Assembly (NCBI GenBank): GCA_039704465.1 | Contig: JASFAU010000003.1 | Span: 1 to 64,000, forward strand | DNA length: 64,000 bases | Reading direction: 5' to 3' | Origin: Plasmodiophora brassicae | Taxonomy: Eukaryota; Endomyxa; Phytomyxea; Plasmodiophorida; Plasmodiophoridae | Shown here: positions 22,651-33,903 of the stretch, piece after piece | Numbering within the stretch: the first letter of the stretch is position 1 | Layout of the letters: every line of letters begins with the position of its first letter | The notes under the pieces: model-generated | Databases searched by the model: none | Told to the model about the DNA's origin: nothing | What the model saw: only the letters and a program-made list of their open reading frames with translations | Program-made: the position numbers and the translations under genes

Positions 22651-22840
22651 CTCTGCCTAGGCGGTCTGATGTGTGCCTGCGCGCGCTTATACTGCCAGTT
22701 ACAGTATGTACTACCTAGTACAGTGTACACCCGGGGCGACCCTGCTGCGAGTCGGTCGAGGTTCGGCGCCAGGGGCCTAACCAGATTAGGGTCCGCCATC
22801 CAACGTGATCGTACCTCGAGTCGAGCCCGGCACCCTTACG
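22651..22840. promoter_or_regulatory. Divergent promoter between the two receptor genes
   Basis: Only 190 bp separate the two ATGs. The stretch holds self-complementary patches such as gtactacctagtac (22712-22725) and cctaaccagattagg (22776-22790), which could be operator-like sites. No clear TATA element was seen. Shared regulation of both receptors is likely from the layout. Confidence 0.5.
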
Positions 22841-25147
22841 ATGCCGACGACGATTGTGCTGCTGCTGCTGGGCGCATTCGCCCTGGCGGCTGGGTCGCCC
22901 GTGATCACGTGCGACTCGGATCCGTGCGCGTACGCCGGGTACACATGCTGCCCGACGTATCCTTGCACGCCGTCGCTGCCGACCGTCGACCTGGCCGTTA
23001 TTCTCGATTTCGGCGCCGACGCGTTCGTCCCCGCCGTCCGCCTGGCCGTCGACGCGATCAACGCCGACAGCAGCGTTCTGCCCGGGCGGACCGCTCGCGT
23101 CAGATGGCAGAGTTCGCGGGGCAGCCAGGTGTCGGCGACGACGGCCATGTTCTGCACCGTCCTGGGACGGAACATGTCCGTGCTGGAGCCCTCGCCTGTC
23201 CAAGCCGTTATCGGTCCATCGTCGTCGCTGGACGCCATCGCCCTCGGGTTCTGGCTGGCGCAGATGGACGTCCCGATCCTATCGCCAACGGCGACCGACC
23301 CGTCGTTATCCGCAGCGACGTACCCGACGTTCTCACGTATCATCCCGGGCATCGACGTCCAGGCCATGGCGCTCGCCCGCGTTGCCTCGACGTTCGCCTG
23401 GTCGCAGGTCGTCGTTATATCGTCTAGCGACCCCGACGGGGCCGCCCAGCTCGCCTCCTTCGTCACGTCCTGCGCCAAGCTTCACCTCAACATCAACGCC
23501 ACCGTCACATTCGACCCTGCAACGCATCCCGTCGAACAGCTCGTCAAATTGCAATCCACCGGCCGTCGCATCATCGTCGCGCTCGTCTCCTCAGCCGCCC
23601 GGGGCAACCTGTTCACGGCGGCCGCGTCCGCCGGCATGACCGGGCCGCAGTACGCCTGGATCGGTACGGACGGCTGGGTCGGCGCCACCGACACCGATGC
23701 CATCCCCGAAGGCGCCGTCGGCGTAGTCGCGTTCACCGATGCGACATCACCACAATTCGTCGCGTTGCAGCACGCGTGGTCCTCAGCCCATGCAGCGTCG
23801 GCGGCGAACACATGGGGCCTGGCATCGCCATCGATCCCGCTGATCTACACGTACGACAGCGTCGTGATGGCGTTCACCGCATTGCACAATCTGCAGCAGG
23901 CGGGCAAGGCGTGGACGCCGGCGTCGGTGCTGTCGGCGATCCGACAGACGACGATGGTCGGGGCTACTGGCCGTGTCGCGCTGAGCGCGTTAACGGGCAA
24001 CCGGATCGCGTTGTACACGATCGTCAATCGGCGTCGGGATGCGGTGACTGGGCAGCTGGTTTGGCAAGCGATCGGGACGGTGGACCAGTCGCAAGCCAAC
24101 TTCTCCGATGCCGTGGACTGGGGATTCACACGTGCCCAGACGGTGCCGGTTGCCATCGCTAGGCAGACGTCGCGGCCACTGCAGGCGTCGTCGTCGTCGC
24201 AAACCGCCGTGCTCGTCATGTCCGGGGTCGTTTTCGCTGTCGTTCTGGCGGCAATGGCGCTCAACGCCAAGTACCGAACCACGGTGCTGTTCCAGGGGTC
24301 AGCGCCCGCTGTCAACGATATCATCTGCGTCGCATGCCTACTGGCGTGCGTGTTCGCTGTGCTGATGGCGGTGCCATCATCTGGATCTGTGTGCCAAGCG
24401 CGTGTGGCGACCTGCTGCCTGGCGCTATCGCTGGCTGCGTCGGCGTACATCGCCAAGCTCACACGTCTGGTCCGGATCGTGATTCGCGAATCGGGTACCA
24501 TCGATAGCGACGCGATGCCGCCGTGGCAGATGTTCGTCGTCATTGGCGTTGCACCGGTCGTCGACCTAATCGTTTTGGCGGTGTGGTTCGCGTCTGATCC
24601 GATCGTCATTGCGGACGTGACGTTGCCGTCGCGAATCGATCCGCTGGACCCGTTCTCGAGCGTGCTGACCCCGTACGTGACGACGTGTACGTCGAAGCAG
24701 ATGCCGACGGTCACGACGTTGTTGGTCGTGTACAAGGCGTTGCTGTTCTTGGCCGGTGTGTTCCTGGCGGTGAAGACGTCGGACGATGATGTCCCAGAGG
24801 TCAACGACGCCAAACAGATCGGCGTCTGCGTGTACTCGACAACGTTGCTGACCGCTCTGATTGCCGTCATCGCCAACAACATCCCGAATGAGCAGGCGGA
24901 TGCGCGCATGCTGACGACGGCGATGCTGACGCTGTTCTCTGTCGTATCTGCCGTGCTGGCGCTGTTCGCCCACAAAGCCATTGCCGTGTACCACGGGAAC
25001 ACGGGGACCAATATCGTGCTGGCGCTCAGCGTCTACAAGAAGAAATCGGGCACAGCACCCGGGCACACCGACACCACCAATACGGTCAAGGCCACCGGGA
25101 CAGACGGAACGGGCGAGGCGCTCGACGCCGGCGGGCATAAACTTTGA
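22841..25147 (+). CDS. Class C GPCR, GABA-B-receptor-like, intronless
   Basis: 768 aa in one exon. The frame is open to 22805, but the ATG at 22841 gives a clean signal peptide (MPTTIVLLLLGAFALAAGS). The ectodomain (about 20-440) starts with paired Cys (CDSDPCAYAGYTCC), similar to the start of the neighbour, and has the ligand-binding fold (VQAVIGPSSSLD, then VPILSPTATDPSLS). Seven helices span about 460-745: FQGSAPAVNDI before TM2, a diverged TM3 (SAYIAKLTRLVRIV), and DAKQIGVCVYSTTLLTALI at TM6. The TM3 landmark is weaker than in its neighbour. The intronless state against five exons next door suggests either intron loss through a cDNA or an old split. Ligand unknown. Confidence 0.9.
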   Translation: MPTTIVLLLLGAFALAAGSPVITCDSDPCAYAGYTCCPTYPCTPSLPTVDLAVILDFGADAFVPAVRLAVDAINADSSVLPGRTARVRWQSSRGSQVSATTAMFCTVLGRNMSVLEPSPVQAVIGPSSSLDAIALGFWLAQMDVPILSPTATDPSLSAATYPTFSRIIPGIDVQAMALARVASTFAWSQVVVISSSDPDGAAQLASFVTSCAKLHLNINATVTFDPATHPVEQLVKLQSTGRRIIVALVSSAARGNLFTAAASAGMTGPQYAWIGTDGWVGATDTDAIPEGAVGVVAFTDATSPQFVALQHAWSSAHAASAANTWGLASPSIPLIYTYDSVVMAFTALHNLQQAGKAWTPASVLSAIRQTTMVGATGRVALSALTGNRIALYTIVNRRRDAVTGQLVWQAIGTVDQSQANFSDAVDWGFTRAQTVPVAIARQTSRPLQASSSSQTAVLVMSGVVFAVVLAAMALNAKYRTTVLFQGSAPAVNDIICVACLLACVFAVLMAVPSSGSVCQARVATCCLALSLAASAYIAKLTRLVRIVIRESGTIDSDAMPPWQMFVVIGVAPVVDLIVLAVWFASDPIVIADVTLPSRIDPLDPFSSVLTPYVTTCTSKQMPTVTTLLVVYKALLFLAGVFLAVKTSDDDVPEVNDAKQIGVCVYSTTLLTALIAVIANNIPNEQADARMLTTAMLTLFSVVSAVLALFAHKAIAVYHGNTGTNIVLALSVYKKKSGTAPGHTDTTNTVKATGTDGTGEALDAGGHKL

Positions 25148-25784
25148 TGATGACGGTGTTGACGATGATGTCGACGACAGGGATTGCAATGCTTTTTGGC
25201 GAAACAAATACAGACGATGAATATGGCTATATTCGCGAACGGACTGCAGTGTCAATGTCTGCCATCTCACGGCCTGCAACCGACAATGAGAGGAACCGTA
25301 ATTAACCATCCCAAGGCGGACGGGGCCGGATCCGATAATTAAGTTCTCCCGGTTCCTACTCTCATGGTAAGCCCAGGGTACTCGCAATGCGCTCCGCAAT
25401 GAGGTCACAACCCAAGCCAGTGGTGACCAAGGAGAAGCCAACGTGGAACACGAGGTCGACGTTCCCAAGGACGGCACCGATAAGACGTCGATCCCTCGTC
25501 TTCGGGCCAATGAGGGGGCACCGGACAATGGCAGTACCGATGCCGATCGAGTGACCACCTGGTTTACACTCGACAGCGCAGTTCATCATGGGCGTCGTCG
25601 CTAAGGCGCCGTCACCCTCGATTCAGACGCCAGTACCGGCGCACAGCAATATCGACGTCGTTGAAATCGGCGCGGTACAAATGCACGGTGCGTGCCTGAG
25701 TGACGACGCTGTAGCTAGTGTATTCACGATAAATGTCAAGACGCATCCTGAACATCCTAGCACTCGGCCAGGCACGTAAGCTGC
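25148..25784. other. Intergenic, no gene seen
   Basis: Between convergent genes. A short inverted pair (gaggaaccg near 25291 and cggttcctac near 25350) flanks AT-rich patches with taattaa. ORFs here are short and lack family features. Confidence 0.5.
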
Positions 25785-27549
25785 CTATGAAACAGGTGTT
25801 TCGCCAGCCGTAGTAGTAGTAGTAGTAGTAGTAGCAATCGCCTGGCCCGGAATCTGCCAGCCGCCCGGGACGATCGGGTCTGGTGACAGGATGCCGTGGT
25901 GCATGCCTCGGCTGTTCGAAAGTATGGGATCGCCGGAGAATGGGACAGTCCATGGTTTCTTGGGCTTCGGAATGATTACAGCAGCTCCAGACGTGGTCCT
26001 GGATGACGAGCTCGTATTGGATCGAGGCTTGAACATTGCAACACGGAAGGCGCTGTCCAATGCACGCCCTGTATAGGACAGCGTAAAACATATCGTCCAT
26101 CCTGCCGGAGTGTACATAAACGCTGACGATGCAGCCATTAGAACGGTTCCCATGCAGAGCATCAACATCGACAAAGACATGCCAAGGGCACAGTGGCTCA
26201 GTCGGCGGAGAATAGTGACCAGGCGTGATCCACGTCCAGCAGGTTTGTTGACGTGCGACTGAATGTCTCGAACAGTCCAATAGTAGCGCAGAACGCCAAG
26301 GAGAACATGCAGACCAACTGTCAGCTGCAGCAAGAAGATGATGGCGGATACGACGGTTGTAACGCCCTGCGTGTTGTAGTGCATCGTGAGCAAGGCACTT
26401 ACAGCCGTGTCGATGGCTATTGGAACGACAATCAGCAGGATGAATACAATGCGGAAGTCGCCTCGGACGATGCGAGTCAGCAGGCTGTTCGAGGCGACCA
26501 GACGCGACAGGTGGCGGACCCAAACGGATGCTGACAACAACGACGACGCGAAGCTCCATCCGCTTAACATGGTTACAAAATATCCTACGACGGGGAACGG
26601 TAAGTTCGCCGTGCTGTAGAAGCCATCGACGGCCAGGATGACGCCTGTCAAGGAAGCAGTTGTCATCTCGACCGCCAGGACAGCGTGTGAGGGACTCAGT
26701 GATTTCCGGAGGAAGCCGATGAGCCTCGGCAACGACCGACACCCTTCCGTCACAGCGCTCTGGTACTCGGTGTATACGATGCCCATATGTGAGGCAAAGT
26801 ACACGGCAGCCGTCACACCCGATGCAATCAGGACAGAGCTAGGTAGGATGCGTACGAACAGCTGGTAGTACCAGGATGTGAGCGTGGCCTGCCAGACGTT
26901 GACATCGGGGAATACCGTCGCGTTCTTCCCAGGTGCGTCTGTGAGGAGCACGTTGTACAAATCGCTGCTGGGCCCGATACGCAGGAACAACATCGGGAGA
27001 TGCCGCGTCAGGGCGCCGCGCGACCCGTCGTTGCTGTAGTACGCGGTCAGTGAAGGAACGTCATCCACCGCCGGAACTAGGTGTGGGCAGTATCGTCAGA
27101 TCTGACATGGGGCGCATGGTGGCGTGCGCGCACTCACAAATGAGAGCAGCCGCCCCAGTGCCATATAGCATCAAGTACTGGGTTTCGAGATCGCATGCGC
27201 CCCCTTGGGCCTCTGTCGAGGCAAGAACGATGGCTCCGGGAAGCAGCATTGTGGTTGGCTCGCACATGTCGCTCGTGACGACTACAAGTGGGCCGGTCCT
27301 TGTGCTGTTGGGATCGCCCGGTTGGGGCCCAATGAACGTAGTAGTCGACGCTGCGTACAAGTCCACGCCGGCCAGCGGGCTCTCTGGTGGCACCAGCGGG
27401 AACGTCATCGAACTATGCACGAGCGGAAATGCGCTGACGGCGTATGCCACTACGAGGACGAACATTGGCAACGACGAGGTCGCCGTGGGACCATTCGGCG
27501 GCATTGCAAGAATCCACTGTCGATCGTCGACACGGTACCAACTGACCAT
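25785..27549 (-). CDS. PA-domain ectodomain fused to seven transmembrane helices
   Basis: Exons 27549-27138 and 27076-25785 (61-bp intron with a GTGAGT donor); 567 aa. A signal-like hydrophobic stretch (MFVLVVAYAVSAFPLVHS, about 29-46) precedes a lumenal or extracellular region with a protease-associated-like pattern (PGAIVLASTEAQGGACDLE, then YGTGAAALIFPAV). From about residue 195 seven hydrophobic segments follow, then a cytosolic Ser/Thr/Pro-rich tail ending in a poly-Thr run encoded by a (tag)n microsatellite at 25810-25834. PA domains act in ligand or substrate binding. PA plus seven helices next to two GPCR genes suggests a receptor, but no GPCR signature motif was recognised, so a transporter or scaffold is possible. 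Confidence 0.7.
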
Positions 27550-28157
27550 GGTACAGCTAAACGAGCTGGCCGACCCGCCTACCGAGCGTGACCTTCGACG
27601 TGCGGGGCTCGCTGGCTGGATGTGATGGATGCTTTGTCGGCTGGACGTATGTATGCGTTGGCAATATCAGCTTCTCGGCAGTTCGGTCGCAGAGGTACGA
27701 GTGGCAGAACAAGACGTCGGTTATCGGTTGCGTGGAGACCAAGCAAACCAGGAACAATCCGAGCGACGCTGGAGTTAAGGCCTGACATGCAAAGGTGTTG
27801 GCCGTCAGCGCAGGTGGTCAGTGAGCTGAGACGGTGCACAGCGTCGTCGACGTCGTCGTCAGCACAACGGCGACCCGTTTCGTTTCGTCGGGCCGGCCCG
27901 GATAATGGGACGTCTGGTCGCGTGCGCGTCCACCAATGTCGATTCGTCATACGCCTGGGGCGTACACCCGATCCAGCGATTCGTATCGTGGGAGGGCGCA
28001 TAGGTCGCCCCTGGTACGGTCCTGTGCCGCGCGCGTGCCGTCCTCCCGGACGGAGGGGGTCGCTCCGTCGCGGAGGGCGGCCCCCCGCTAGCGAAAGTCG
28101 TGTGTCAGACGGGCGTTTCGGTCGACGCTCGTCCTGTGCCTGCGGTCCCGCCTCTCC
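27550..28157. other. Intergenic between divergent genes
   Basis: Likely promoter DNA for the PA/7TM gene (-) and the next gene (+). ORFs present are short or antisense with no family features. Confidence 0.45.
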
Positions 28158-29900
28158 ATGCAAGACAATGTGTGCCGCGCGGTCTGCCTGCCTTCCGGTT
28201 TCGGTAAAGCCTCCTCGGTCGTCAATGCCGACGCGGCCGACCTCGTCGTAAGCGCTATCGGCCGTGCAACCACACCCGAGTGCCCCGCCCATGTCTGATT
28301 CGCATTGCTGCGCCAGGTGGAGAACCGGCTGGCCCGTTCCGCCCTGCTGGGCGTCCTGCGGTCGCATTCGGACGACGACGACCTGCTGGTTGTCGCCAGC
28401 GGATCCGCCCACCTGTGCCGGTCGTTGCTGTTCGGCCCGGACGGGCTCGCCTGGGAGGTCATGCCGCCTGCAGGGCAGTCCCCTGCGCCAGCGTCCTGGA
28501 CGATCGCGGCCGTCAGCCAGTCGACGGTGCGCTGCCTGATCGCCAAGCAGTGGCTGATGCCGGGGCAGTGCCCGACAGCGGCCACGAACGTGATCGGCGG
28601 CATCGATGACCTGCATCGCGTGCTGCGCCGCCCGCCGTCCGGTCACCACGTCGTCGTCCAGCGCCGATCGGGCGATCCGGCCCGGACGGTGACCCTGGTC
28701 CTCGCCTGCCTGTCCGCACCGTTCGACACGACATCGATCGAGTCCGCGCCCGATGTCCTGCGGTCCATCTGCCATCCGACGACGACAACGGCGAGTGGCA
28801 CCCGGCGCCGGAACCCCACCGTCGTTCGCGTCAGCGACCAGGCGCGCATCTGCACGATTGTCGTCGTCGACGATTCGATGACGGCGTCGGATATTGGGAT
28901 CGCGATGCGTCAAGGCGGCGTCGCGCCCGGACGGGATGGCCCACAGGCCGACCTCGACCGCCTGCGCCTGCTGCTGCGCTCCTGTAAGGCCCTGTGCACG
29001 TCCAAGGACGCCGCCATCCAGCACCTGGAGCGGGCGTGGCGGCCCGACAAACCGCAGCACGAGACGCCCGGGCGCCATCGGGTCCGGTTCGTCGCCGACG
29101 TCGCATCGTCGGAGGCGTCCCTCACCGATTCAGATGTCGACGCGCGCGACAACGACGACGATGATAACGGCCCCGGTGCAGCAGCAGCAGCGGCAGGCGA
29201 ACCAGACCCGATCGCCCTGGTCGATATTGACGACGACCTGGGGCTGCTGGACCTGATCGAGGACGCGCGAAGTCGCCGGTGCGAGGCGAACGCGGCGACA
29301 CAGACGGGCCCGATCGCGCGTCTGGACGAGGTCCCAGACCCGATGCGCATTGCCGATGGGATCGCGCGCCTACACGACCTGGTCGAGTCGTGCAGGTCGA
29401 TCATCGACGACCAGCAGGCCATGATCGATGTCCTGCAGGGCGACCTCGAGCAGGCCGACGTGGAGCGATGCAGGCGGCCGTCCATCCGCCCGTCGCCTGT
29501 CGCCCTGATGGGCATCGCTGCCCAACCCGGTGCGTCCACCGACGCTGGGACGATGACGACGCAGCCGAGCTATGTGGACGCCGCCGTCGCGACCGACAGC
29601 CCATCCGCCCTCGACGACGACAACGTGGCGGACGAGGTCGACAGCAGTCGATCGCAGAGCGATGCGTCGGCAGCATGGTCATCCAGCATGAAGCAGACGA
29701 CGACGACATCGCTGTCCGGCTCGACGGGCCGGGCGTCTGCCGACCTGGCTGGGTCGTCGGGCGCCGACGACCGATGCTGCCGCCCGGGTCGACGGCGTCG
29801 CCTGATGCAGACGAGCATCGGCGGGCGCCTCCGCCAGCTGCTGTTCAAGTGCACGACGCTGCCGCCGGTACCGTCATTGTCGCCAGCGAGCGACGAGTAA
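28158..29900 (+). CDS. Hypothetical acidic coiled-coil protein
   Basis: Exons 28158-28247 and 28317-29900 (69-bp intron, donor gtaagc); 557 aa. The large ORF has no ATG near its start; splicing to a 30-codon first exon beginning MQDNVCRAVCLPSGF supplies one. The N-terminal third (about 1-230) is globular-looking, with beta-rich stretches (HHVVVQRR, CTIVVVDDSM). A coiled-coil segment follows (about 240-265), then an Asp-rich linker and a second helical segment around 360-415. The last 140 residues are Ser/Thr-rich and probably disordered. No family was recognised. Confidence 0.65.
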
Positions 29901-29969
29901 ACGGACGCCGAGCACGCGTGCCTACAGTAGGTAGACGGTGAGGTGATCGCGCCGGTCGTTGTTAGTCAT

Positions 29970-31762
29970 TCATTGCAGAACGGACTGGTCGCCCAGGAAC
30001 GTGAACGACTCGAACCCGGCGGCGGCCTCGTCGAGCGCGGACTCGCCGACGAACGAGTCGACGACGGGTTCGCTCGTGAACTGCGCGTCGAAGTTGCTCG
30101 TGTCGTTATCGGTGCCGCCGACCTGCGGGACGTACGGCGGCGGGATCTCCTTGCGCATCATGGCGTCCCAGTCGATCGTGCGGAAGAACGGGTGCTCGCG
30201 AAGCTCCTCGAAGTCGGCGGGCGACGACCCGAGGCGGGCGGCCGGGTCCCGGTTCAGCAGGCGCGTGATCAGGTCGCGGCAGTCCGACGACAGGAACGGC
30301 GGGAACCGCAGCACGCCCGTCTGGATCTTCTGGTACATCTCGTGGACGTTCTGCGAGTAGAACGGCGGTATGCCGACGGTCAGCTCGTACAGGAGGATGC
30401 CCAGCGACCACCTGCAGGGACGCGTGCATTCCGTCAGACAATGATCGACGATGTGCACATCGCGACGCCGGATGGAGTTGTTACCAGTCGACTGCCTTGC
30501 CATGGCCACACCCGGCGATGACCTCGGGCGACAGGTACTCGGGCGTCCCGGCGAACGTGTGCGCCTGCTCGGCTGGGTCCACGTCCTTCGACAGGCCAAA
30601 GTCGGTCAAGCACAGGTTACCGAATTCTGCCATGGGCACCAGCACGTCACTAGTCAGAGCGTGCAGGCGGGCGGCCCGAGGTCAACAGCACGCGTACCAT
30701 CCATGAGGATATTCTCGGGCTTCAGGTCCCGGTAGATGACCTGGTGTTTGTGCAGGTGCCCGAGGGCCAGGCCGACCTGGGCGACGAAGAACCGGGAGAC
30801 CTCCTCGGAGAAGCGGCGCTTGTGCTTGAGGTGGAAGAAGAGCTCGCCGCCTTTGTAGTAGTCGAGGACAAAGTACAGCTTGTGGGGCGTCTGGAACGCG
30901 TACCGCAGGCCCATCAGGAACGGGTGCTGCAGGTCCTGCAGGATCTTGCGCTCCGATTTCGTGTGCTCCACCTGGTTGCGCGCAACGACCGCCGACTTCT
31001 TCAGGATCTTCATCGCGAAGATCTTCCCCGACGACCGCTTCCGCACCAGCATGACCTTGCCGAACGACCCGCGACCGATGACCTTCAGCAGATCAAAATC
31101 GTCCAGGGACACCTTCTCGGTCGACGCCATCAGCTGCGTGGTCGTAGCCTGGCGCCCGTCGTCCTCCTCGCGGTCGGAATCGTGCTCCTCGCGCGCCAGC
31201 TGCTTGCGACGCCGCATGATGTCCTCACGGGTGTGCAGGCGCGCCACATCCTTCGTGATGGTCATGTCCTTCAAGGCGGGCGCATCGATGAAGTTGACGG
31301 CGAGCTTGGCCCCGGTCAGGGCGCGATGGGTCGACGATACGCACTGGGCGATCGTCGACTTGGCCGGCGACTTGAACCGGTAGTCGTATTCCTCCGGCAC
31401 GTGAATCACGAATTCGTTCGACGACGACTGCGAGACGGTGATCGAGACGATCGACTCGATCGCGATCCGGCGCTTGCATTTGCTGAACTCGTTCGGCGCC
31501 ACGTTGTAGACCGCCTTGTCGGTGATAAGCAGTACACGCGACTGCTGCCGCCCCCGACGGTTAATCTATGTACAGCAAATCAGCACGATTGTACAGCAGG
31601 GGCAGGTTCGGACGCATGCGAAACCTTGGTGACGATGCCCGAGAAGCGCACGTGCTCGTGCAGGTCGCCATTCTTGGTCAGCATGCGCTGGATGTCGGGG
31701 CGGTCGGCCAAGCGGAGTTCGTCGTGGGCCCCAGCCGCTACGCCAACTGCCGATGTGGACAT
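29970..31762 (-). CDS. AGC-family Ser/Thr protein kinase with a TH1-like N-terminal domain
   Basis: Exons 31762-31625, 31544-30698, 30626-30485 and 30411-29970; 522 aa. The kinase core (about 180-440) has the Gly loop GRGSFGKV, the VAIK-type Lys in FAMKILKK, the HRD-type [11 protein letters not shown] in TDFGLS, and the AGC activation-loop [12 protein letters not shown]. The C-tail carries a turn-motif region and a hydrophobic motif FESFTF, as in AKT/SGK/S6K. Ahead of the core is a domain with [12 protein letters not shown] and [15 protein letters not shown], the pattern of the myosin-I tail homology (TH1) fold, which binds acidic lipids. The kinase is therefore probably membrane-recruited through TH1 rather than a PH domain, and activated by PDK1- and TORC2-type phosphorylation. 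Start chosen at the first ATG in frame. Confidence 0.9.
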
Positions 31763-32395
31763 GATCGCACGCGCGCCACACCTTCTACACCACCTGTGCG
31801 CACGGTAAAGCCCGGTGACTCAGCAGGTCGGCACCACGATGCACAACTCGATGGTCGTCGTCGACACACACAAAGGTCGGTTGGTTCTATTTCCAGCAAC
31901 ACTGTCCCTCTCCGCCCAACCACAGCCGTCGCCGCCTATTTCCGGAAGTCCCGCAATCTGGCCATGACCTGACGACTGGTGACCCGCTGCGCTTAGTTGC
32001 CCGTGCGTCACGTGTACATGGGGTGCACTCACAAGTACATCCGGATCCACGGGCGGGCAACGACTCAACGATTGTCAGCGATAAGTGCCTGTTCGTCCGT
32101 GCCTGCCGACCCTGGCTGGACGGCGATGCTGGACAACTGAACCTCTGTTGGCGAGACCGACACGAGCAGGAGCGGCAGGCTTTCTGAAATGGCGAAGGAA
32201 GTGCTGATTCGTAACGTCGTCTTGCCGGCGTCTGCTGGGTGGTTGTGGGCGCCGCCCCGGACGATGCAGTCAGAATCCTCTGTTGACGTAATTGAGTAAC
32301 GACCCCTATTGCACCGGGTATAAAAGGAAAACTATTGGCGAAGCGAAGCTCTGATGGGTGCGTAATCGATCACAGTCATTCAGAATGAGCTAGGT
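31763..32395. other. Intergenic; TATA-like element near 32319
   Basis: No gene seen. ggtataaaagg at about 32318-32328 is a good TATA-type sequence on the + strand, but the ORFs below it are tiny (a 40-codon hydrophobic ORF at 32529-32651). It might drive a non-coding RNA; unsupported otherwise. Confidence 0.35.
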
Positions 32396-32578
32396 TTAGA
32401 TTGTTTTGCAAATCGTCATCGCTTCGGCGTTGGCCAGTTGGAACACCTTATGTGCCATTTTTAGTGCGGGGCCGTCGAGCGAACCCGCGACCTTCGCACT
32501 AAAAACCACGTTCGTGTCCCGTTGCACTATGGACGCAGCGCGAATCGCCTTCTTTGTGTCGACAATACTCTTCTCCAT
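32396..32578 (-). CDS. Small hypothetical ORF (60 aa)
   Basis: ATG at 32578 to TAA. Lys/Ala-rich with helical character (KSIVDTKKAIRAASIVQRD and ALKMAHKVFQLANAEA). It lies just downstream of a surface-protein gene on the same strand. No family and no independent support; could be chance. Confidence 0.25.
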   Translation of the reverse strand: MEKSIVDTKKAIRAASIVQRDTNVVFSAKVAGSLDGPALKMAHKVFQLANAEAMTICKTI

Positions 32579-32642
32579 GGGCACCCTCCTGGGCATTCCT
32601 CTGGGCAAACAGTTCCCCAGTGTATTCAAGTACAGGAACGCG

Positions 32643-33506
32643 TCACAATGAGATTGCAATGACGCCGAGCAGCGTGACGGCGACACCAGCCGTGACCGAT
32701 TGAGTGCGGACCGGACTGGCCGATGACGTTGCTGTGGCATCGTGTCCTGTACCCGAAGCAACCGCCTGTCCACCACCGGACCCGCTAGACGGGTTCCCAG
32801 GCTGCGATTCCGCGGAAGGTTGCGTCACCTTGGTAGCCGTGGTCGCCAGTGGTGCCGGGCTGTACATTGGCTGATCGTCCAGATCGGCGGCCCGATTGTC
32901 CTGGTTGCAGGCGGCGCCCGGGTTGAACGGAACAAACACATCGGCAAGCTCCAGCTTGTCGTTCAAGGCCCAGGACGTGTAGCGGGTTGGACATTGAGTC
33001 GTGCCGGCGAATATCGCACCGCACCCGCTGGTCGTGATGTCCAGAGACGTCACCTCATCCGGGACGAACCCGTCGATGCCGGGGCACAGCGTGTAGAAGA
33101 ACGAGGCCGCCAGGTCGCTCTCAAAGTGCACAACGACCTGCAGTGGGACCAGGTCGATGTCCAGGGCGCCTGGGGTGGTTGCCGTTGGCGAGGCGACCTG
33201 CTTGGCAATGCCCAGGCGGAACGTGTTTGTGACCATGGCGAACGCGGGATTGCATCCGCCATTCATGTACAGTGTCTCGTTGATGACGATGGTGGCCAGG
33301 TATGAGTCCGGTGTGCCGGCACCGCGCTGAACCGTCAGGACACGTCGATCACTGACAGCCACCCCCGAGTACTTCATGTCAAAGCAGGATGCGCTCCATG
33401 ACGGGCGCGCCGATAGCTGTTCGATCATCGCCTCGCTGCTGTCGCCTCGAGCGCCTGCACCCACCAGCGCCAGAACGCCAACCAGTGCCAACGCTGCGAC
33501 CACCAT
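32643..33506 (-). CDS. Secreted, probably GPI-anchored surface protein
   Basis: 287 aa from ATG 33506; the frame is open upstream but this start gives a good signal peptide (MVVAALALVGVLALVGAGARG). The body (about 22-220) is a Cys-containing beta-type domain (for example SASCFDMKYSGVAVSD and TLCPGIDGF). A Ser/Thr/Pro/Gly-rich stalk follows (about 225-265), then a terminal hydrophobic stretch (VTAGVAVTLLGVIAISL) with no cytosolic tail, the usual pattern for a GPI signal. Family not recognised; probably a cell-surface or wall protein. Confidence 0.7.
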   Translation of the reverse strand: MVVAALALVGVLALVGAGARGDSSEAMIEQLSARPSWSASCFDMKYSGVAVSDRRVLTVQRGAGTPDSYLATIVINETLYMNGGCNPAFAMVTNTFRLGIAKQVASPTATTPGALDIDLVPLQVVVHFESDLAASFFYTLCPGIDGFVPDEVTSLDITTSGCGAIFAGTTQCPTRYTSWALNDKLELADVFVPFNPGAACNQDNRAADLDDQPMYSPAPLATTATKVTQPSAESQPGNPSSGSGGGQAVASGTGHDATATSSASPVRTQSVTAGVAVTLLGVIAISL

Positions 33507-33903
33507 CTTCGTCCTGCTGTGCAACAATGGCAGGGTACGGTCGTACCTGTACTGCAACCTGCTCCGCTCGTTCCTCGATGCGCGCTGGCGATCGTGACGA
33601 TATCTACGCTCGCGAGTACGGCCGGCCAATGATGCCGCGTCGCTCAGTGTACCTCGGTAGAGACGTCCTAAATGAAACGTGATTCGAGCAGCTAGGCGCC
33701 ATGGCGGTTACGCAGACGTTGGCTGGCAGTTGTTCGACTCTGGTTTAACGTGGAGTGCACAGTCAAAGGGGAACCTGAACCTTCGCTAGACCTGATGCCG
33801 TGTTGCGGGAAGCGCGGGCCTGGCGGCCTGCCGCCGACAGCAGTAATGAATTCCACTCCCGATTTAGAGGCACCGTTGGACAACTGTTTGAAGGAGGGCG
33901 GCG
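33507..33903. other. Divergent intergenic region
   Basis: Separates the surface-protein gene (-) from the nuclease-like gene (+). No further ORF or repeat stands out. Confidence 0.5.

Noticed and set aside
23845..25011. Long - strand ORF opposite the intronless receptor gene
   Set aside because: It is a shadow of the + strand coding frame in GC-rich DNA; it has no family features, while the + frame encodes a complete receptor.
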